A stretch of DNA of 64,000 nt, taken from positions 140,583 through 204,582 of the forward strand of contig NZ_JADCLL010000009.1 of NCBI RefSeq assembly GCF_015070375.1. Reading direction: 5' to 3'. The notes beneath the pieces were generated by a model. The model saw nothing but the letters and a program-made list of their open reading frames with translations. It searched no databases and was not told where the DNA came from. The stretch is from Nocardioides kribbensis. Its GTDB lineage: Bacteria > Actinomycetota > Actinomycetes > Propionibacteriales > Nocardioidaceae. Made by a program: the position numbers and the translations under genes. Below are positions 41,363 to 49,927 of the stretch, piece after piece (the first letter of the stretch is position 1; every line of letters begins with the position of its first letter).

Positions 41363-41725
41363 ATGCCTCGCTCCCTCGTCGTCAAGGTCACCTGCGCGCA
41401 GGGCGACCCCGAGCGCGCCAACCAGGCCTTCACCGTGGCCGCGGCCGCCGTGGCCATGGGCGCCGACGTCTCGCTCTGGCTCACCGGCGACGCCGCGTCC
41501 TACGCGGTGGCCGGTCGCGGGCCCGACCTCGGGCTCCCCCACGCCACCCCCGTCGCCGACCTGCTCGACACCGTGCGCGAGCTCGGCCGGGTGACCGTGT
41601 GCTCGCAGTGCGCCACGCGACGCGGCATCACCGAGGCCGACGTGCTCTCCGGGGTGCGTGTGGCCGGCGCCGCGGTGTTCACCGAGGAGGTCCTCGCCGA
41701 GGGCGTCCAGGCGCTCGTCTACTGA
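41363..41725 (+). CDS. DsrE family protein
   Basis: 120 residues, a DsrE/DsrF-like alpha/beta fold: SLVVKVTCAQGDPERANQAFTVAAAAVAMGADVSLWLTGDA at the N-terminus and VTVCSQCATRRGITEADVL near 72-90, with CSQC. The cysteines sit where DsrE-type proteins hold the sulfur-carrying Cys. It may act in persulfide handling, in keeping with the sulfur genes at 32-35 kb. Divergent from nitrobindin by 199 bp. Confidence 0.82.
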   Translation: MPRSLVVKVTCAQGDPERANQAFTVAAAAVAMGADVSLWLTGDAASYAVAGRGPDLGLPHATPVADLLDTVRELGRVTVCSQCATRRGITEADVLSGVRVAGAAVFTEEVLAEGVQALVY

Positions 41726-41859
41726 CCCCCTGCGCCGAGGTCACCGAGGGGCCCGGGCTCCGCCGTACGGGTGAAGAGCGCGGGCAGGACCGCCTGGGAT
41801 CGTGGGGCGGAGGGCGTGCGCCGGTCCGGCTCCGCGTCCTCGGGCGAGAGGAGTCGACG

Positions 41860-42420
41860 GTGCGCCCGGACCACGACTCGGTGGTGGTGCAGCAAGCGGT
41901 CGGGGTGGTGTGCGGCCTGACGGGGGTGTCGCCCGCAGACGCGGTCCGGGCGATCGAACGCGACGCCGCGAACCTGGGCCAGTCACCGGAGAGGTTCGCG
42001 GAGTCGCTGCTGGGCCGATGGTCGGCGGCCCTCGAGGGAGATGCCGCCCAGGCTCGTCTCGCGCTCGGCCCGCTCCTCGACGAGGCCATGGCCCGCACGG
42101 TGACGCAGCACCCCGGTCACGCGGCCTCCGAGCACCGTCACGCGGCCGCCGACGACCTGACAGGTCTCCCCCGCCCGCTCGCGCCCCGACGCGGCGACGG
42201 CGACCCGGCGGCAGCGGACGCCTCCGCACCCGCCTCCGCACCCGGCGGGGAGGACCCTGGTCTCGACGACGAGGAGAGCGCCCACCTCGCCGAGGCGCTG
42301 GGCCTGCCGCCCTCCCCAGGGGCGCCCCCGCACGACGGTGTCCGACGGGCCCCACCGCCACCACCGACGCGTGATGCCTCCCCCACCGACCACCCCGACG
42401 ACCCCGACGAGGAGGACTGA
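41860..42420 (+). CDS. Acidic protein with ANTAR-like N-terminus, 186 aa
   Basis: From GTG 41860 with a CGAGAGGAG ribosome site at 41845-41853. Residues 5-48 (SVVVQQAVGVVCGLTGVSPA then DAVRAIERDAANLGQSPERFAESLL) have the helix spacing of an ANTAR RNA-binding domain, but weakly. The remainder is a disordered Ala/Pro/Asp-rich tail ending in DDPDEED. No receiver or GAF domain. It lies 81 nt before the coiled-coil gene, same strand. I would call it unknown; the ANTAR similarity should be treated as a suggestion. Confidence 0.55.
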   Translation: MRPDHDSVVVQQAVGVVCGLTGVSPADAVRAIERDAANLGQSPERFAESLLGRWSAALEGDAAQARLALGPLLDEAMARTVTQHPGHAASEHRHAAADDLTGLPRPLAPRRGDGDPAAADASAPASAPGGEDPGLDDEESAHLAEALGLPPSPGAPPHDGVRRAPPPPPTRDASPTDHPDDPDEED

Positions 42421-42485
42421 GCACCCCCGGGCCCACCGGCGCGGACGAGGCCGCGGCAGGGTCTGCTGGAGGGCGTCGACCCCAG

Positions 42486-42491
42486 TAGGGT
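42486..42491 (+). promoter_or_regulatory. -10 element before the giant coiled-coil gene
   Basis: TAGGGT, ending 10 nt before ATG 42502; no ribosome site is present in that gap, so the mRNA has no or almost no leader. Confidence 0.4.
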
Positions 42492-42501
42492 GCGAGTCCT
42501 C

Positions 42502-45500
42502 ATGACTCCCACCGGTGACGCCCCCCTCCCGCCCGAGGAGACCTCGGGCCGGTTCTGGCGCCGCCGTGACCGCGCCGAGGGGACGCCGCTGCCGCCGCTG
42601 AGCCTCGAGGAGGCGCAGGCGCGCATCGTCGAGCTCACCGCCGCGGCCGAGCGCGCCGCGTCGCTGCGCAACTCCGCGGAGCTGGCCGCGGCCGAGCAGG
42701 CCGCGGAGCGCCTCGTCGCCGAGGAGCACGCCGGCGCCGCCTCCCGGGCCCTGACCGAGGCCGAACGCAGCGCCGAGGACCACGCGCGCGCCGCCGCCGA
42801 CGCCTGGGCCGCCCGCGAGGCCGCCGACCGCGCCGCCGCCGACCACTCCCGCGCCCGGCGCGACGCCGAGGAGTCCGCCGAGCAGGCCGCCACCGCCCGC
42901 GCCCGGGCCGAGGAGTCCGCCCGAGCGGCGGCGGTCGCGGCCGAAGAGCTCGCCGTCGCCCTGCGGGAGGCCCAGGAGGTCGCCGCGACCGCTGCGCGCG
43001 AGCGCGCCGCAGCCGAGGAGTCGGCGCGCGAGGCGCTCGCCGGCGCGGAGACGGCGTACGCCGGGCGCGAAGCGGCCGAGGCCGCCGCCACCGAGGCCGC
43101 GCGCGTGGCCCAGGAGGCGTCGACCGCCCGCCGGGCCGCCGACGACGCCGCCCGCGCCCACGCCGAGGCGGCCACCCACGCCCACTCCGACCGGGAGAAC
43201 GCCGAGCACGCCGCCGTCGCCGCCCACACCGCGCGCCAGGCCGCCGACACCGCCGCCCGGGAGGCCGCCGAGGCCCGCACCCGGGCCGAGGAGGCCGCCG
43301 CGACGGCGCTCGCGGGCCGCGAGGCCGCCGACCTCGCCGCGGCCGAGGCGTCCCGCGCCGCGCAGGAGGCCCTCGCCGGCCGCGTCGCCGCCGAGCAGGC
43401 CGCCGCGCAGAGCGTCGCTGAGGCCGAGGCGAGCGCTGCCCGGTCGATCGCCGGAGCCCAGGAGGCGGCCGCACGGGCGACCGCCGAGGCCGAGGCGGCC
43501 GCGGTCGCCCGCCGTGAGGCCGAGGAGGCCGCGACCGCGCAGTCCGCCCGCGCCGACCAGGCCCACACCGAGCGCGCCGCGGCGGAGCAGGGCGCGGCCG
43601 CAGCCGCGGTGGCCGCAGCGAGCGCCGCCGCTGCGCAGGAGCGCGCCGAGGCCCGGGCCGCGGAGTCGGCCACGGCCCGCGCGGCCGCGGAGGCCACCGC
43701 CGCCGAGGCCCTCGCCGGCCGTGAGGCCGCCGACGCCGCCGCCACCGAGGCGGCCCGACGGGCCGAGCAGGCCCTCGAGGCACGCGTGCGCGCCGAGCGC
43801 GACGCCGCCCGCGCCGTCGCAGAGGCCACCGACGCTGCCTCGCGGTCCGTCGAGGAGGCCGAGGCCACCGCTGCCCGCTCGGTCGCCGAGGCGCGGGAGG
43901 CAGCCGCCCGGGAGGTCGCCGCCTCCAGTGCCACCGCCGCACGGTCGATCACCGCAGCGCAGGAGGCCGCCACCGTCTCGGTCGCCGAGGCCCGGGAGGC
44001 CGCCGACCTCGCGCTGGCCGACGCCGAGGCCGCTGCCGCCGAGCGCGACCGCGCGGAGGTCGCCGCCGCCGAGCAGGCCCGCCTGGCCGAGCAGGCCCTC
44101 GCCGACCGCAGCGCCGCCGAGGTCGCCGCGACCGCGGCGGCGGTGGCCGCCGCCGCAGCAGCAGCAGGTCGGGAGGCGGCCGAGCAGGTCGCCGCCGAGG
44201 CCGTCACCGCCCGGCAGGCCGCCGAGCGCACCAGCACCGAGGCCCTCGCCGGGCGCGAGCAGGCCGACAGTGCCGCGGCCCGGGCGGCCGCGCAGGCCGC
44301 CTCGGCCCTGGAGGCCCGTCGCGAGGCCGAGGCCGCCGCCGCCCGGACCGCCGAGCAGGCCCAGGAGGCCGAGCAGGCCCGTCTGGTCGCGGAGGAGGCG
44401 GCGCAGCGCCAGGCCGAGGCCGCCGCGGCGGCCGCGCTGGCCGAGACCGCCGCCCACAGCGCCGCGGCCGAGGCCTCCCAGGCCGCCGCCGCAGCCGAGT
44501 CGGCCCGCCGGCAGGCCGACGAGCGCGCCGCCGAGCAGGCCACAGCGGCCTCCGCCGCCGCGGCCGCCCGCGCCGAGGCGGAGGAGGCCGCCAGGCGGGC
44601 CGGCGAGGCCCAGTCGGCCGCAGCCCAGTCCGCCGCCGCCGCCCTCGCCGAGGCCGAGTCGGCCCACGCCGGGCGCCGCGCCGCCGAGCAGGCTGCCCGG
44701 GAGTCGGGCGAGACCGCCGACCGCGCGCAGTCCGAGCGCGCCGCCGCGGAGGAGACCGCACGGGCGCAGGCCGAGGCCGCTCTCGCCGCGCACGCCGACC
44801 GCACCGCCGCCGAGGACGCCGCCGCCGGACAGGCCGAGGCGGCCCGTGCGGCCCACGAGGCACGCGCCGCCGCCGACGCCCTCGCAGCCGAGCACGCTGC
44901 GGCTGCCCGTGCGGCGTACGACGCCCGGGAGGCCGCCGACCGCGCCGCCGAGGAGGCCCTGCGCGCCCGCACCGCCGCCGAGGAGGAGGCCGCCCGTCAG
45001 GTGGCGCTCGCCTCCGCCGCGGTGGCCGACCGCGAGGCCGCGGAGCAGCGCACCATCGAGGCGCTCGAGGAGGTCGCCCTCGCGGCGCAGCAGCACGCCG
45101 AGGAGCTGCGGGCGGCTCACGACGCCCGTGAGGCCGCCGAGCAGGCCGCCACCGAGCAGGCCCGCCTGCGCGCCGAGGCCGAGGCGCTCGCCGAGCAGCG
45201 CGCCATCGACCGGCAGGCCGTCGAGTCGTCGGTGCGTCACCAGGCCGAGCTCGTCGAGGCCGCGCTCCAGGATCGTCTCGAGGCCGAGCAGCACGCCGCC
45301 GAGCTGGCCCGCGAGCTCGCCGAGGCGCGCGAGCAGCTGCTGGGACGACCGGTCGCCGCTCGCCCCGTCACCGACTCGCGCCACCGCGGCGACGCCGACG
45401 AGGGGGCAGGCTCGCCCGCGGCCATCGGCGAGCGGGCGTCCGGCGCGGCCACCGACGTCACCCGCACCCGCGGCCGCGCGTCGCTGGTCGCCCTGGTCCT

Positions 45501-45864
45501 CGCCGTGGCCGCCCTCGTGGCCGCCGCCGGTGTGGCGATCGGCGGCAGCCCCACCGACGCCGTCGTGCTGGGCCTGGCGCTGCTCGCTGTGCTGCTGGTC
45601 TACGTCGGCGCCCGCGCCCGCACCCCCTCCACCCGGGTGAGCATCGACGCCGCCGGCGTGGTCGACATCCGCACCGCCGACAGCCACCACAGCTTCGACC
45701 TCCAGCAGCCCGCCACCGAGGTCGAGGTGGTCGGCGAGCCCGGCAGCCGCGGCTGGGAGGTGAGGTTCGTGCGCCGCAGCCTCCCGCCCGTCGTCATCAC
45801 CGCCAAGACGGTCGACCCCGAGGCCTTCACCCGCGCCCTGCGCACCTGGCGCCCCACCGCCTGA
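42502..45864 (+). CDS. Giant Ala/Glu coiled-coil membrane protein, 1120 aa
   Basis: I do not recognise a family. Residues 1-35 are Pro-rich. About 35-950 is an uninterrupted Ala/Glu/Arg coiled-coil with no Gly-Pro breaks; an R-x-A-A-(E/D) mark recurs at 14, 21 or 28 residues, that is, multiples of seven. Near 993-1040 are two membrane helices (SLVALVLAVAALVAAAGVAI and AVVLGLALLAVLLVYVGA). The last ~80 residues form a small beta-rich domain (TRVSIDAAGVVDIRTADSHHS, VEVVGEPGSRGWEVRFVRR) of a bacterial-PH-like kind. Topology suggests a long cytoplasmic rod anchored at its C-terminal end. A scaffold, spacer or cell-shape role is possible. ATG 42502 is chosen over GTG 42490 for promoter spacing. 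Antisense frames are shadows of the repetitive coding. Confidence 0.8.
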   Translation: MTPTGDAPLPPEETSGRFWRRRDRAEGTPLPPLSLEEAQARIVELTAAAERAASLRNSAELAAAEQAAERLVAEEHAGAASRALTEAERSAEDHARAAADAWAAREAADRAAADHSRARRDAEESAEQAATARARAEESARAAAVAAEELAVALREAQEVAATAARERAAAEESAREALAGAETAYAGREAAEAAATEAARVAQEASTARRAADDAARAHAEAATHAHSDRENAEHAAVAAHTARQAADTAAREAAEARTRAEEAAATALAGREAADLAAAEASRAAQEALAGRVAAEQAAAQSVAEAEASAARSIAGAQEAAARATAEAEAAAVARREAEEAATAQSARADQAHTERAAAEQGAAAAAVAAASAAAAQERAEARAAESATARAAAEATAAEALAGREAADAAATEAARRAEQALEARVRAERDAARAVAEATDAASRSVEEAEATAARSVAEAREAAAREVAASSATAARSITAAQEAATVSVAEAREAADLALADAEAAAAERDRAEVAAAEQARLAEQALADRSAAEVAATAAAVAAAAAAAGREAAEQVAAEAVTARQAAERTSTEALAGREQADSAAARAAAQAASALEARREAEAAAARTAEQAQEAEQARLVAEEAAQRQAEAAAAAALAETAAHSAAAEASQAAAAAESARRQADERAAEQATAASAAAAARAEAEEAARRAGEAQSAAAQSAAAALAEAESAHAGRRAAEQAARESGETADRAQSERAAAEETARAQAEAALAAHADRTAAEDAAAGQAEAARAAHEARAAADALAAEHAAAARAAYDAREAADRAAEEALRARTAAEEEAARQVALASAAVADREAAEQRTIEALEEVALAAQQHAEELRAAHDAREAAEQAATEQARLRAEAEALAEQRAIDRQAVESSVRHQAELVEAALQDRLEAEQHAAELARELAEAREQLLGRPVAARPVTDSRHRGDADEGAGSPAAIGERASGAATDVTRTRGRASLVALVLAVAALVAAAGVAIGGSPTDAVVLGLALLAVLLVYVGARARTPSTRVSIDAAGVVDIRTADSHHSFDLQQPATEVEVVGEPGSRGWEVRFVRRSLPPVVITAKTVDPEAFTRALRTWRPTA

Positions 45865-46252
45865 CCCACGACGACGGGCACGCGCTCGTCTTTGCTCGGC
45901 GGGTGCCGCAGGACCGGGCTCGACGTCCGGTCGAACCCGCCGGCCGTCGAGGCAGGAGCCCAGCAGGTCGTTCTCCCAGAAGTGGCGGCAGACGACAGCC
46001 TCTGGGCCCGTCGACGCGTCGTTTCCCGCCACTTCCGGGCCCACCGACGGGGCAGCCGAACCTGGCGCCCGGCAGCGCACGGTCAGGGGCCGAGTGGAGT
46101 CGCACGCCCGCGACCGCGACCGGCCCGCGACCGGCCCGCCGAGTTGTCCACAGGGCAGCGGCACACCGGTGGTTTCGACGCGCCGATTCGGGTTAATTTC
46201 ACCGTACGGTCCCCTCGGTCCTGGGGCCGGTCCCCTCGGGAAGGACCCCTTC
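45865..46252. other. Intergenic region with a spaced inverted repeat
   Basis: 388 bp with no supported gene. A 10-bp inverted repeat (45979-45988 GAAGTGGCGG, 46026-46035 CCGCCACTTC) is separated by 37 bases. This is the left edge of the lower-G+C patch; nothing resembling a transposase remains. A short AT stretch near 46189-46210 probably holds the promoter of the lipoprotein gene. Confidence 0.45.
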
Positions 46253-46828
46253 GTGAAGCCCTCTGCTCTCGTCGCCACAGCCATGACCGTGTCACTGCTG
46301 AGCATCGCTGGCTGCTCGGAGGATCCGGAGCCTGAGATCGCGAGCCCGACCGCCGCTTCATCGCCTCTGCAGTCATCTACGGCCCCCACTGAGCCGACTG
46401 CAACCGCACCCCCCGCCGCAGCGCCGGAGGGTGAAAGCAGGAAAGCGGCGATGGCGGCTGTTCGGCACTACTTCGACCTCGTCAACTATGCGACCGCCAC
46501 GGGCGACATTGATCCACTACGAGCAAGTACCGCTCCCAATTGCGCGGCGTGCTCGGGAGGTGCGGAAGCGCTCGATCAGATCTACGCGCAGGATGGCGAG
46601 ATCGACGGCGGAGTCGCCACGCTAGAGCGGGCCTCCGCGCGCACCGTCAAGATCGGAGACGACGTCAGATACCTCGTGGAGGCAGACGTGACGACCGAAC
46701 CCCAGGTCGTCACGTACCCGGAGGGCGAGGTCGACCGATACCCGGGCGGCACCGTCAGTTATCAGTTCTTCCTTGAGCCCTTCGAGAACGGGCTGCGCAT
46801 CCTCGATTGGAACGAGACGCCGTCATGA
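46253..46828 (+). CDS. DUF6318-like secreted lipoprotein
   Basis: 191 residues from GTG 46253 (GGGAAGGA upstream). The signal peptide ends in a lipobox (LLSIAGC, Cys21), so the protein is lipid-anchored outside. A Thr/Pro/Ala linker runs to about 60, then the domain AAMAAVRHYFDLVNYATATGDIDPLRAST with CAAC, typical of DUF6318 in actinobacteria, whose function is unknown. DNA here is about 62-65% G+C by hand count, well below the window norm, which suggests transfer or a relaxed region. The stop overlaps the next start (ATGA), so it is co-made with the PKD-like protein. Confidence 0.75.
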   Translation: MKPSALVATAMTVSLLSIAGCSEDPEPEIASPTAASSPLQSSTAPTEPTATAPPAAAPEGESRKAAMAAVRHYFDLVNYATATGDIDPLRASTAPNCAACSGGAEALDQIYAQDGEIDGGVATLERASARTVKIGDDVRYLVEADVTTEPQVVTYPEGEVDRYPGGTVSYQFFLEPFENGLRILDWNETPS

Positions 46829-47649
46829 CGGCTCGAGCGCTTCTATGGGCCCTCTTTTTCGGCTGCGTGCTTTTCGGGCCTACCAAGTCGGCCACAGCCG
46901 ACGACCCGACGGTCGGGGCTGACCAGGGCAGCTTTTTCGCTGGCGTCTCGCAAGCTACGTCTGGCGGGCTGACCGGCAGCAGCGCAGACACGGTTGTGTC
47001 GGCCGGGTCAGCACCCGAAGGGACCTGGAACTCCGCGCCGATCTGTCAGGTCGGCGGCGCGCAAACCTGTGCCGAACCCCAAGTTTGTAGCGACGGCACC
47101 CCAGCCATCTCGTGGTGGTTCCAGAGTTCGGATGGGGAAATCCTGAGCGCCTATTCCTCATGTGCGTCAGACGGAGCCCCCACGGCATCTTCTGATGCTC
47201 CCCCACAGGTCACCCCCGGCATGGTGCAGCGAGCACTCGAGCGCGTACCGCTGCCCGAGCCGGACCTCTCGGTCCAGCCGCCCGGGGGCAGGACCCTCAT
47301 CAACTTCGAGACCAACTTCTTCACCGCCGCCGAGCCCTTCACCGAGACCGTCACCCTGCTGGGACGACGCGTCGACCTCGACATCACCCCCAGCCAGTTC
47401 CGGTGGGCCTTCGGCGACGGCGAGGGGCTGACCACCACCGAGCCGGGAGCGCCGTACCCCGACCTCGAGCTGACCCACACCTACCTCGAGCAGGGCCAGG
47501 TGCGGCCGCAGGTGACCACGGTCTACACCGCCGACTACCGCGTCGACGGCGGGCCGTGGCAGCCGGTGCCCGGCAGCGTCGACATCACCAGCGACCCCGT
47601 CGACCTCACCGTCACCGAGGTGACCAACCAGCTCGTCGACCACCGCTGA
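46825..47649 (+). CDS. Secreted protein with PKD-like domain
   Basis: 274 residues from ATG 46825. An N-terminal signal peptide (TARALLWALFFGCVLFG, cleavage near ATA-DD) is followed by a Ser/Thr-rich, Cys-containing region to about 125. A PKD-like beta domain follows (FRWAFGDGEGLTTTEPGAPYPDLELTHTYLEQG, the W-x-FGDG...H-T-Y pattern). PKD modules bind sugars or proteins outside the cell. The first half is coded by about 57% G+C DNA and the second by about 78% (hand counts), so the gene is a mosaic, with the change at about 47210. Coupled to the lipoprotein by ATGA. Confidence 0.75.
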   Translation: MTARALLWALFFGCVLFGPTKSATADDPTVGADQGSFFAGVSQATSGGLTGSSADTVVSAGSAPEGTWNSAPICQVGGAQTCAEPQVCSDGTPAISWWFQSSDGEILSAYSSCASDGAPTASSDAPPQVTPGMVQRALERVPLPEPDLSVQPPGGRTLINFETNFFTAAEPFTETVTLLGRRVDLDITPSQFRWAFGDGEGLTTTEPGAPYPDLELTHTYLEQGQVRPQVTTVYTADYRVDGGPWQPVPGSVDITSDPVDLTVTEVTNQLVDHR

Positions 47650-47656
47650 CGCCGCC

Positions 47657-48727
47657 TCAGGCGCGCGGCGCGAGCCCTGCGCGGAGCCGGTCGGCGATCT
47701 CGGCGACGGCGGCGCGCGAGCTGCGGCCCACGCCGACGATGTTGAAGAAGCTGTGGATCTGGTCCTCGAAGCGCTTGAGCTCGACCGTGACGCCGGCGTC
47801 GGAGAGCTTGCGCGCGTAGGCCTCGCCCTCGTCGCGCAGCGGGTCGAAGCCCGCGGTGCAGACGTAGGCCGGGGCGACACCCTCGGGGACGTCGGCGTAC
47901 GCCGGCGACAGGCGCGGGTCGCGCGGGTCGAGACCCTCGGTCATGTAGCTGTCGTTGGCCAGCTCCATGAACTCCGCCGACAGGTAGAAGCCCGCCCCGA
48001 AGAGGCGCAGGCTCTCAGTGGCGCGGGTCGCGTCGGTGGCGGGGTAGACCAGCAGCTGGAAGGCGCACGGCAGGCCCGAGCGGGCCGCCTCCAGGGCCAC
48101 GCCGGCGGCGAGGTTGCCCCCGGCGGAGTCGCCGCCCACGGCGATCCGGTCGCGGTCGACCCCGAGCTCCTCGACGTGCTCCACGGCCCAGCGGTAGGCG
48201 GCGACGGCGTCGTCGTAGGCCGCGGGGAAGCGGTGCTCCGGCGCCAGCCGGTAGTCGACGGCCAGCACGAGGGCCTCACCGCGCTCGGCGAGGATGCGGC
48301 AGGTCGCGTCGTGGGTGTCGAGGTCGCCGAAGAAGAAGCCGCCGCCGTGGAAGAACACCAGCAGCGGCGCCGGGGGCTGCCGTACGGCGACCGACACTCG
48401 GGCGCGCGGCGTGTAGAGCCGCGCCGGGAGCCCGGCGACCTCGAGGTCGCGCACGGCGCCGATCGGCTGCTTGCCGCCGGCCATCGCGGTCTGCACCCGC
48501 GCCTGCACCCGGCCGTCGGGGAACGCCACCGTCTCGATCGGCGGATCGCCCGAGAGCTTCTGCAGCTTCAGCATCAGCTGGGTGTCGACGGCGAGGGTCT
48601 GTCCGTCGAGCACCACCGGGGAGCCCGCCAGCCGCCGCTGGACGGACGGCGGCAGCGACATGGCGGCGCCGAGCGCGGCCTTCTGCGCAGCGTGGGCGAG
48701 GGCCTGGAGGGGCGATCCGTTACTCAC
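47657..48727 (-). CDS. HSL-family alpha/beta hydrolase (esterase)
   Basis: 356 residues. The oxyanion motif HGGG is at 127-130, the nucleophile in GDSAGGN (Ser201), the acid near FDPLRDEGEAYA and the His in DQIHSFFN. This is the hormone-sensitive-lipase group that hydrolyses short acyl esters; no signal peptide, so cytoplasmic. The N-terminal ~110 residues form a helical cap with LPPSVQRRLAG. Start GTG 48727 lies 8 nt from a -10 box (TAGGTT on the minus strand, 48736-48741), suggesting a leaderless mRNA. The natural substrate is unknown. Confidence 0.88.
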   Translation of the reverse strand: MSNGSPLQALAHAAQKAALGAAMSLPPSVQRRLAGSPVVLDGQTLAVDTQLMLKLQKLSGDPPIETVAFPDGRVQARVQTAMAGGKQPIGAVRDLEVAGLPARLYTPRARVSVAVRQPPAPLLVFFHGGGFFFGDLDTHDATCRILAERGEALVLAVDYRLAPEHRFPAAYDDAVAAYRWAVEHVEELGVDRDRIAVGGDSAGGNLAAGVALEAARSGLPCAFQLLVYPATDATRATESLRLFGAGFYLSAEFMELANDSYMTEGLDPRDPRLSPAYADVPEGVAPAYVCTAGFDPLRDEGEAYARKLSDAGVTVELKRFEDQIHSFFNIVGVGRSSRAAVAEIADRLRAGLAPRA

Positions 48728-48809
48728 GAGTAGGGAACCTAGCCGACGGACCGGCCCAGCGGCAGGAGGTCCAGCCACCGGAGGTCCCGCGCCGACGCAC
48801 GCGGCACCG

Positions 48810-49742
48810 TCACTGGTAGACGCGCACATGGTCGACGACGAGGTACTGCGGGAAGGGAGTCTCCGGCGGGACCGGGCCTCCCAGGTCACCGCCGATCGCG
48901 AGGTTGAGCAACAGGTAGAACGGCTTGTCGAAGGCCCACAGCCCCAACTGCTCGGCCTCGGCTCGCGACACCCCGCCCCACGGCCGGCCGTCGAGCTCCC
49001 ACTCCAGCCCGTCGGGTCCCCAGTCGACGGCGTAGGTGTGGAAGCCGTCGGAGAGGGACGCGCCGGCGTCGTGCTCGCGGGTGACCTGCCACCGGGTGCC
49101 GGCCTCGGTGGGCCCGTGGATGGAGCCGGTGACGAGGGTCGGGCTGCGCCCGACGTGCTCCATCACGTCGATCTCCCCCGAGCGGGGCCAGCCCACCTCC
49201 GCCCGGTCGGTGCCCATCGCCCAGAAGGCCGGCCACGTGCCGACCCCGGCGGGCACCTGCGCGCGCACCTCCAGGCGGCCGTACTGCCACGACAGGCTGC
49301 TCTCCGTGGTCAGCCTCGCCGAGGTGTAGTCGCGCACGGTGCCGTCGGCGCAGGTGTGGCCCGGCGCCGAGAGCGCCGAGACGACCAGGTGGCCCTGCCC
49401 GTCGAGCGACGCGTTGGCCGGGTCGCCGGTGTAGCACTGCAGCTCGTTGTTGCCTCCGCCGTGGCCGAAGGCGTCGGGCTGCCAGACAGCAGGGTCGGGC
49501 GGGGCGCCGGCCTCGCCGTCGAACTCGTCGGACCACACCAGCCCGGGCGCCCCGACGGTGCCCTCCTCCCCCGGTGACACCGGGGACGCCGGGGCCGACG
49601 CGGCCGGGCCCGACGAGTCGGCCGGGTCGACGGGGACGACGGGGTCGGGGACGTCGGGCGGGCCGGAGCAACCGGCGAGCACGAACGCCACGAGGCCGAG
49701 CGCGACCAGGGATCGGCGGGCACGGAGCGGGTCTCGACGCAC
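48810..49742 (-). CDS. GH16 family beta-glucanase lipoprotein
   Basis: 310 residues. The N-terminal signal has a lipobox (FVLAGC, Cys25), a Pro/Ser linker to ~65, then a GH16 jelly-roll with the catalytic EIDVME (Glu190, Asp192, Glu195). [16 protein letters not shown] and [10 protein letters not shown] are conserved in laminarinase-type members. It likely cleaves beta-1,3- or mixed-linked glucans at the cell surface. Start GTG 49742. It is divergent from ppk by 185 bp. With the esterase downstream (82 nt) it may be co-transcribed. Confidence 0.9.
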   Translation of the reverse strand: MRRDPLRARRSLVALGLVAFVLAGCSGPPDVPDPVVPVDPADSSGPAASAPASPVSPGEEGTVGAPGLVWSDEFDGEAGAPPDPAVWQPDAFGHGGGNNELQCYTGDPANASLDGQGHLVVSALSAPGHTCADGTVRDYTSARLTTESSLSWQYGRLEVRAQVPAGVGTWPAFWAMGTDRAEVGWPRSGEIDVMEHVGRSPTLVTGSIHGPTEAGTRWQVTREHDAGASLSDGFHTYAVDWGPDGLEWELDGRPWGGVSRAEAEQLGLWAFDKPFYLLLNLAIGGDLGGPVPPETPFPQYLVVDHVRVYQ

Positions 49743-49927
49743 GGACCCTCCTCCGGCTCACACCCGCGACCGAGCCGCGCGGGACGTCGTACGACCTCCA
49801 GTCAACCCCGCACGCGTCGCGCGGCGAAACCGGCGCGCACCGGCCCCGCGCACCGGTCCTGCGCCCCGATCTCGCGAGCCGTCGCGCGAGACACCTCCCG
49901 TTCACGCGCGACTGCCACACTGGCCCC

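Noticed and set aside
45865..46252. Insertion-sequence remnant suggested by the spaced inverted repeat
   Set aside because: No transposase fragment or target duplication could be found; recorded only as a repeat at the edge of the low-G+C patch.
41983..46389. A 1468-codon Gly/Leu/Arg-rich open frame on the minus strand
   Set aside because: It is the mirror of the repetitive GCC/GAG codons of the plus-strand coiled-coil gene and runs through the ends of neighbouring genes; no domain, start site or ribosome site fits.
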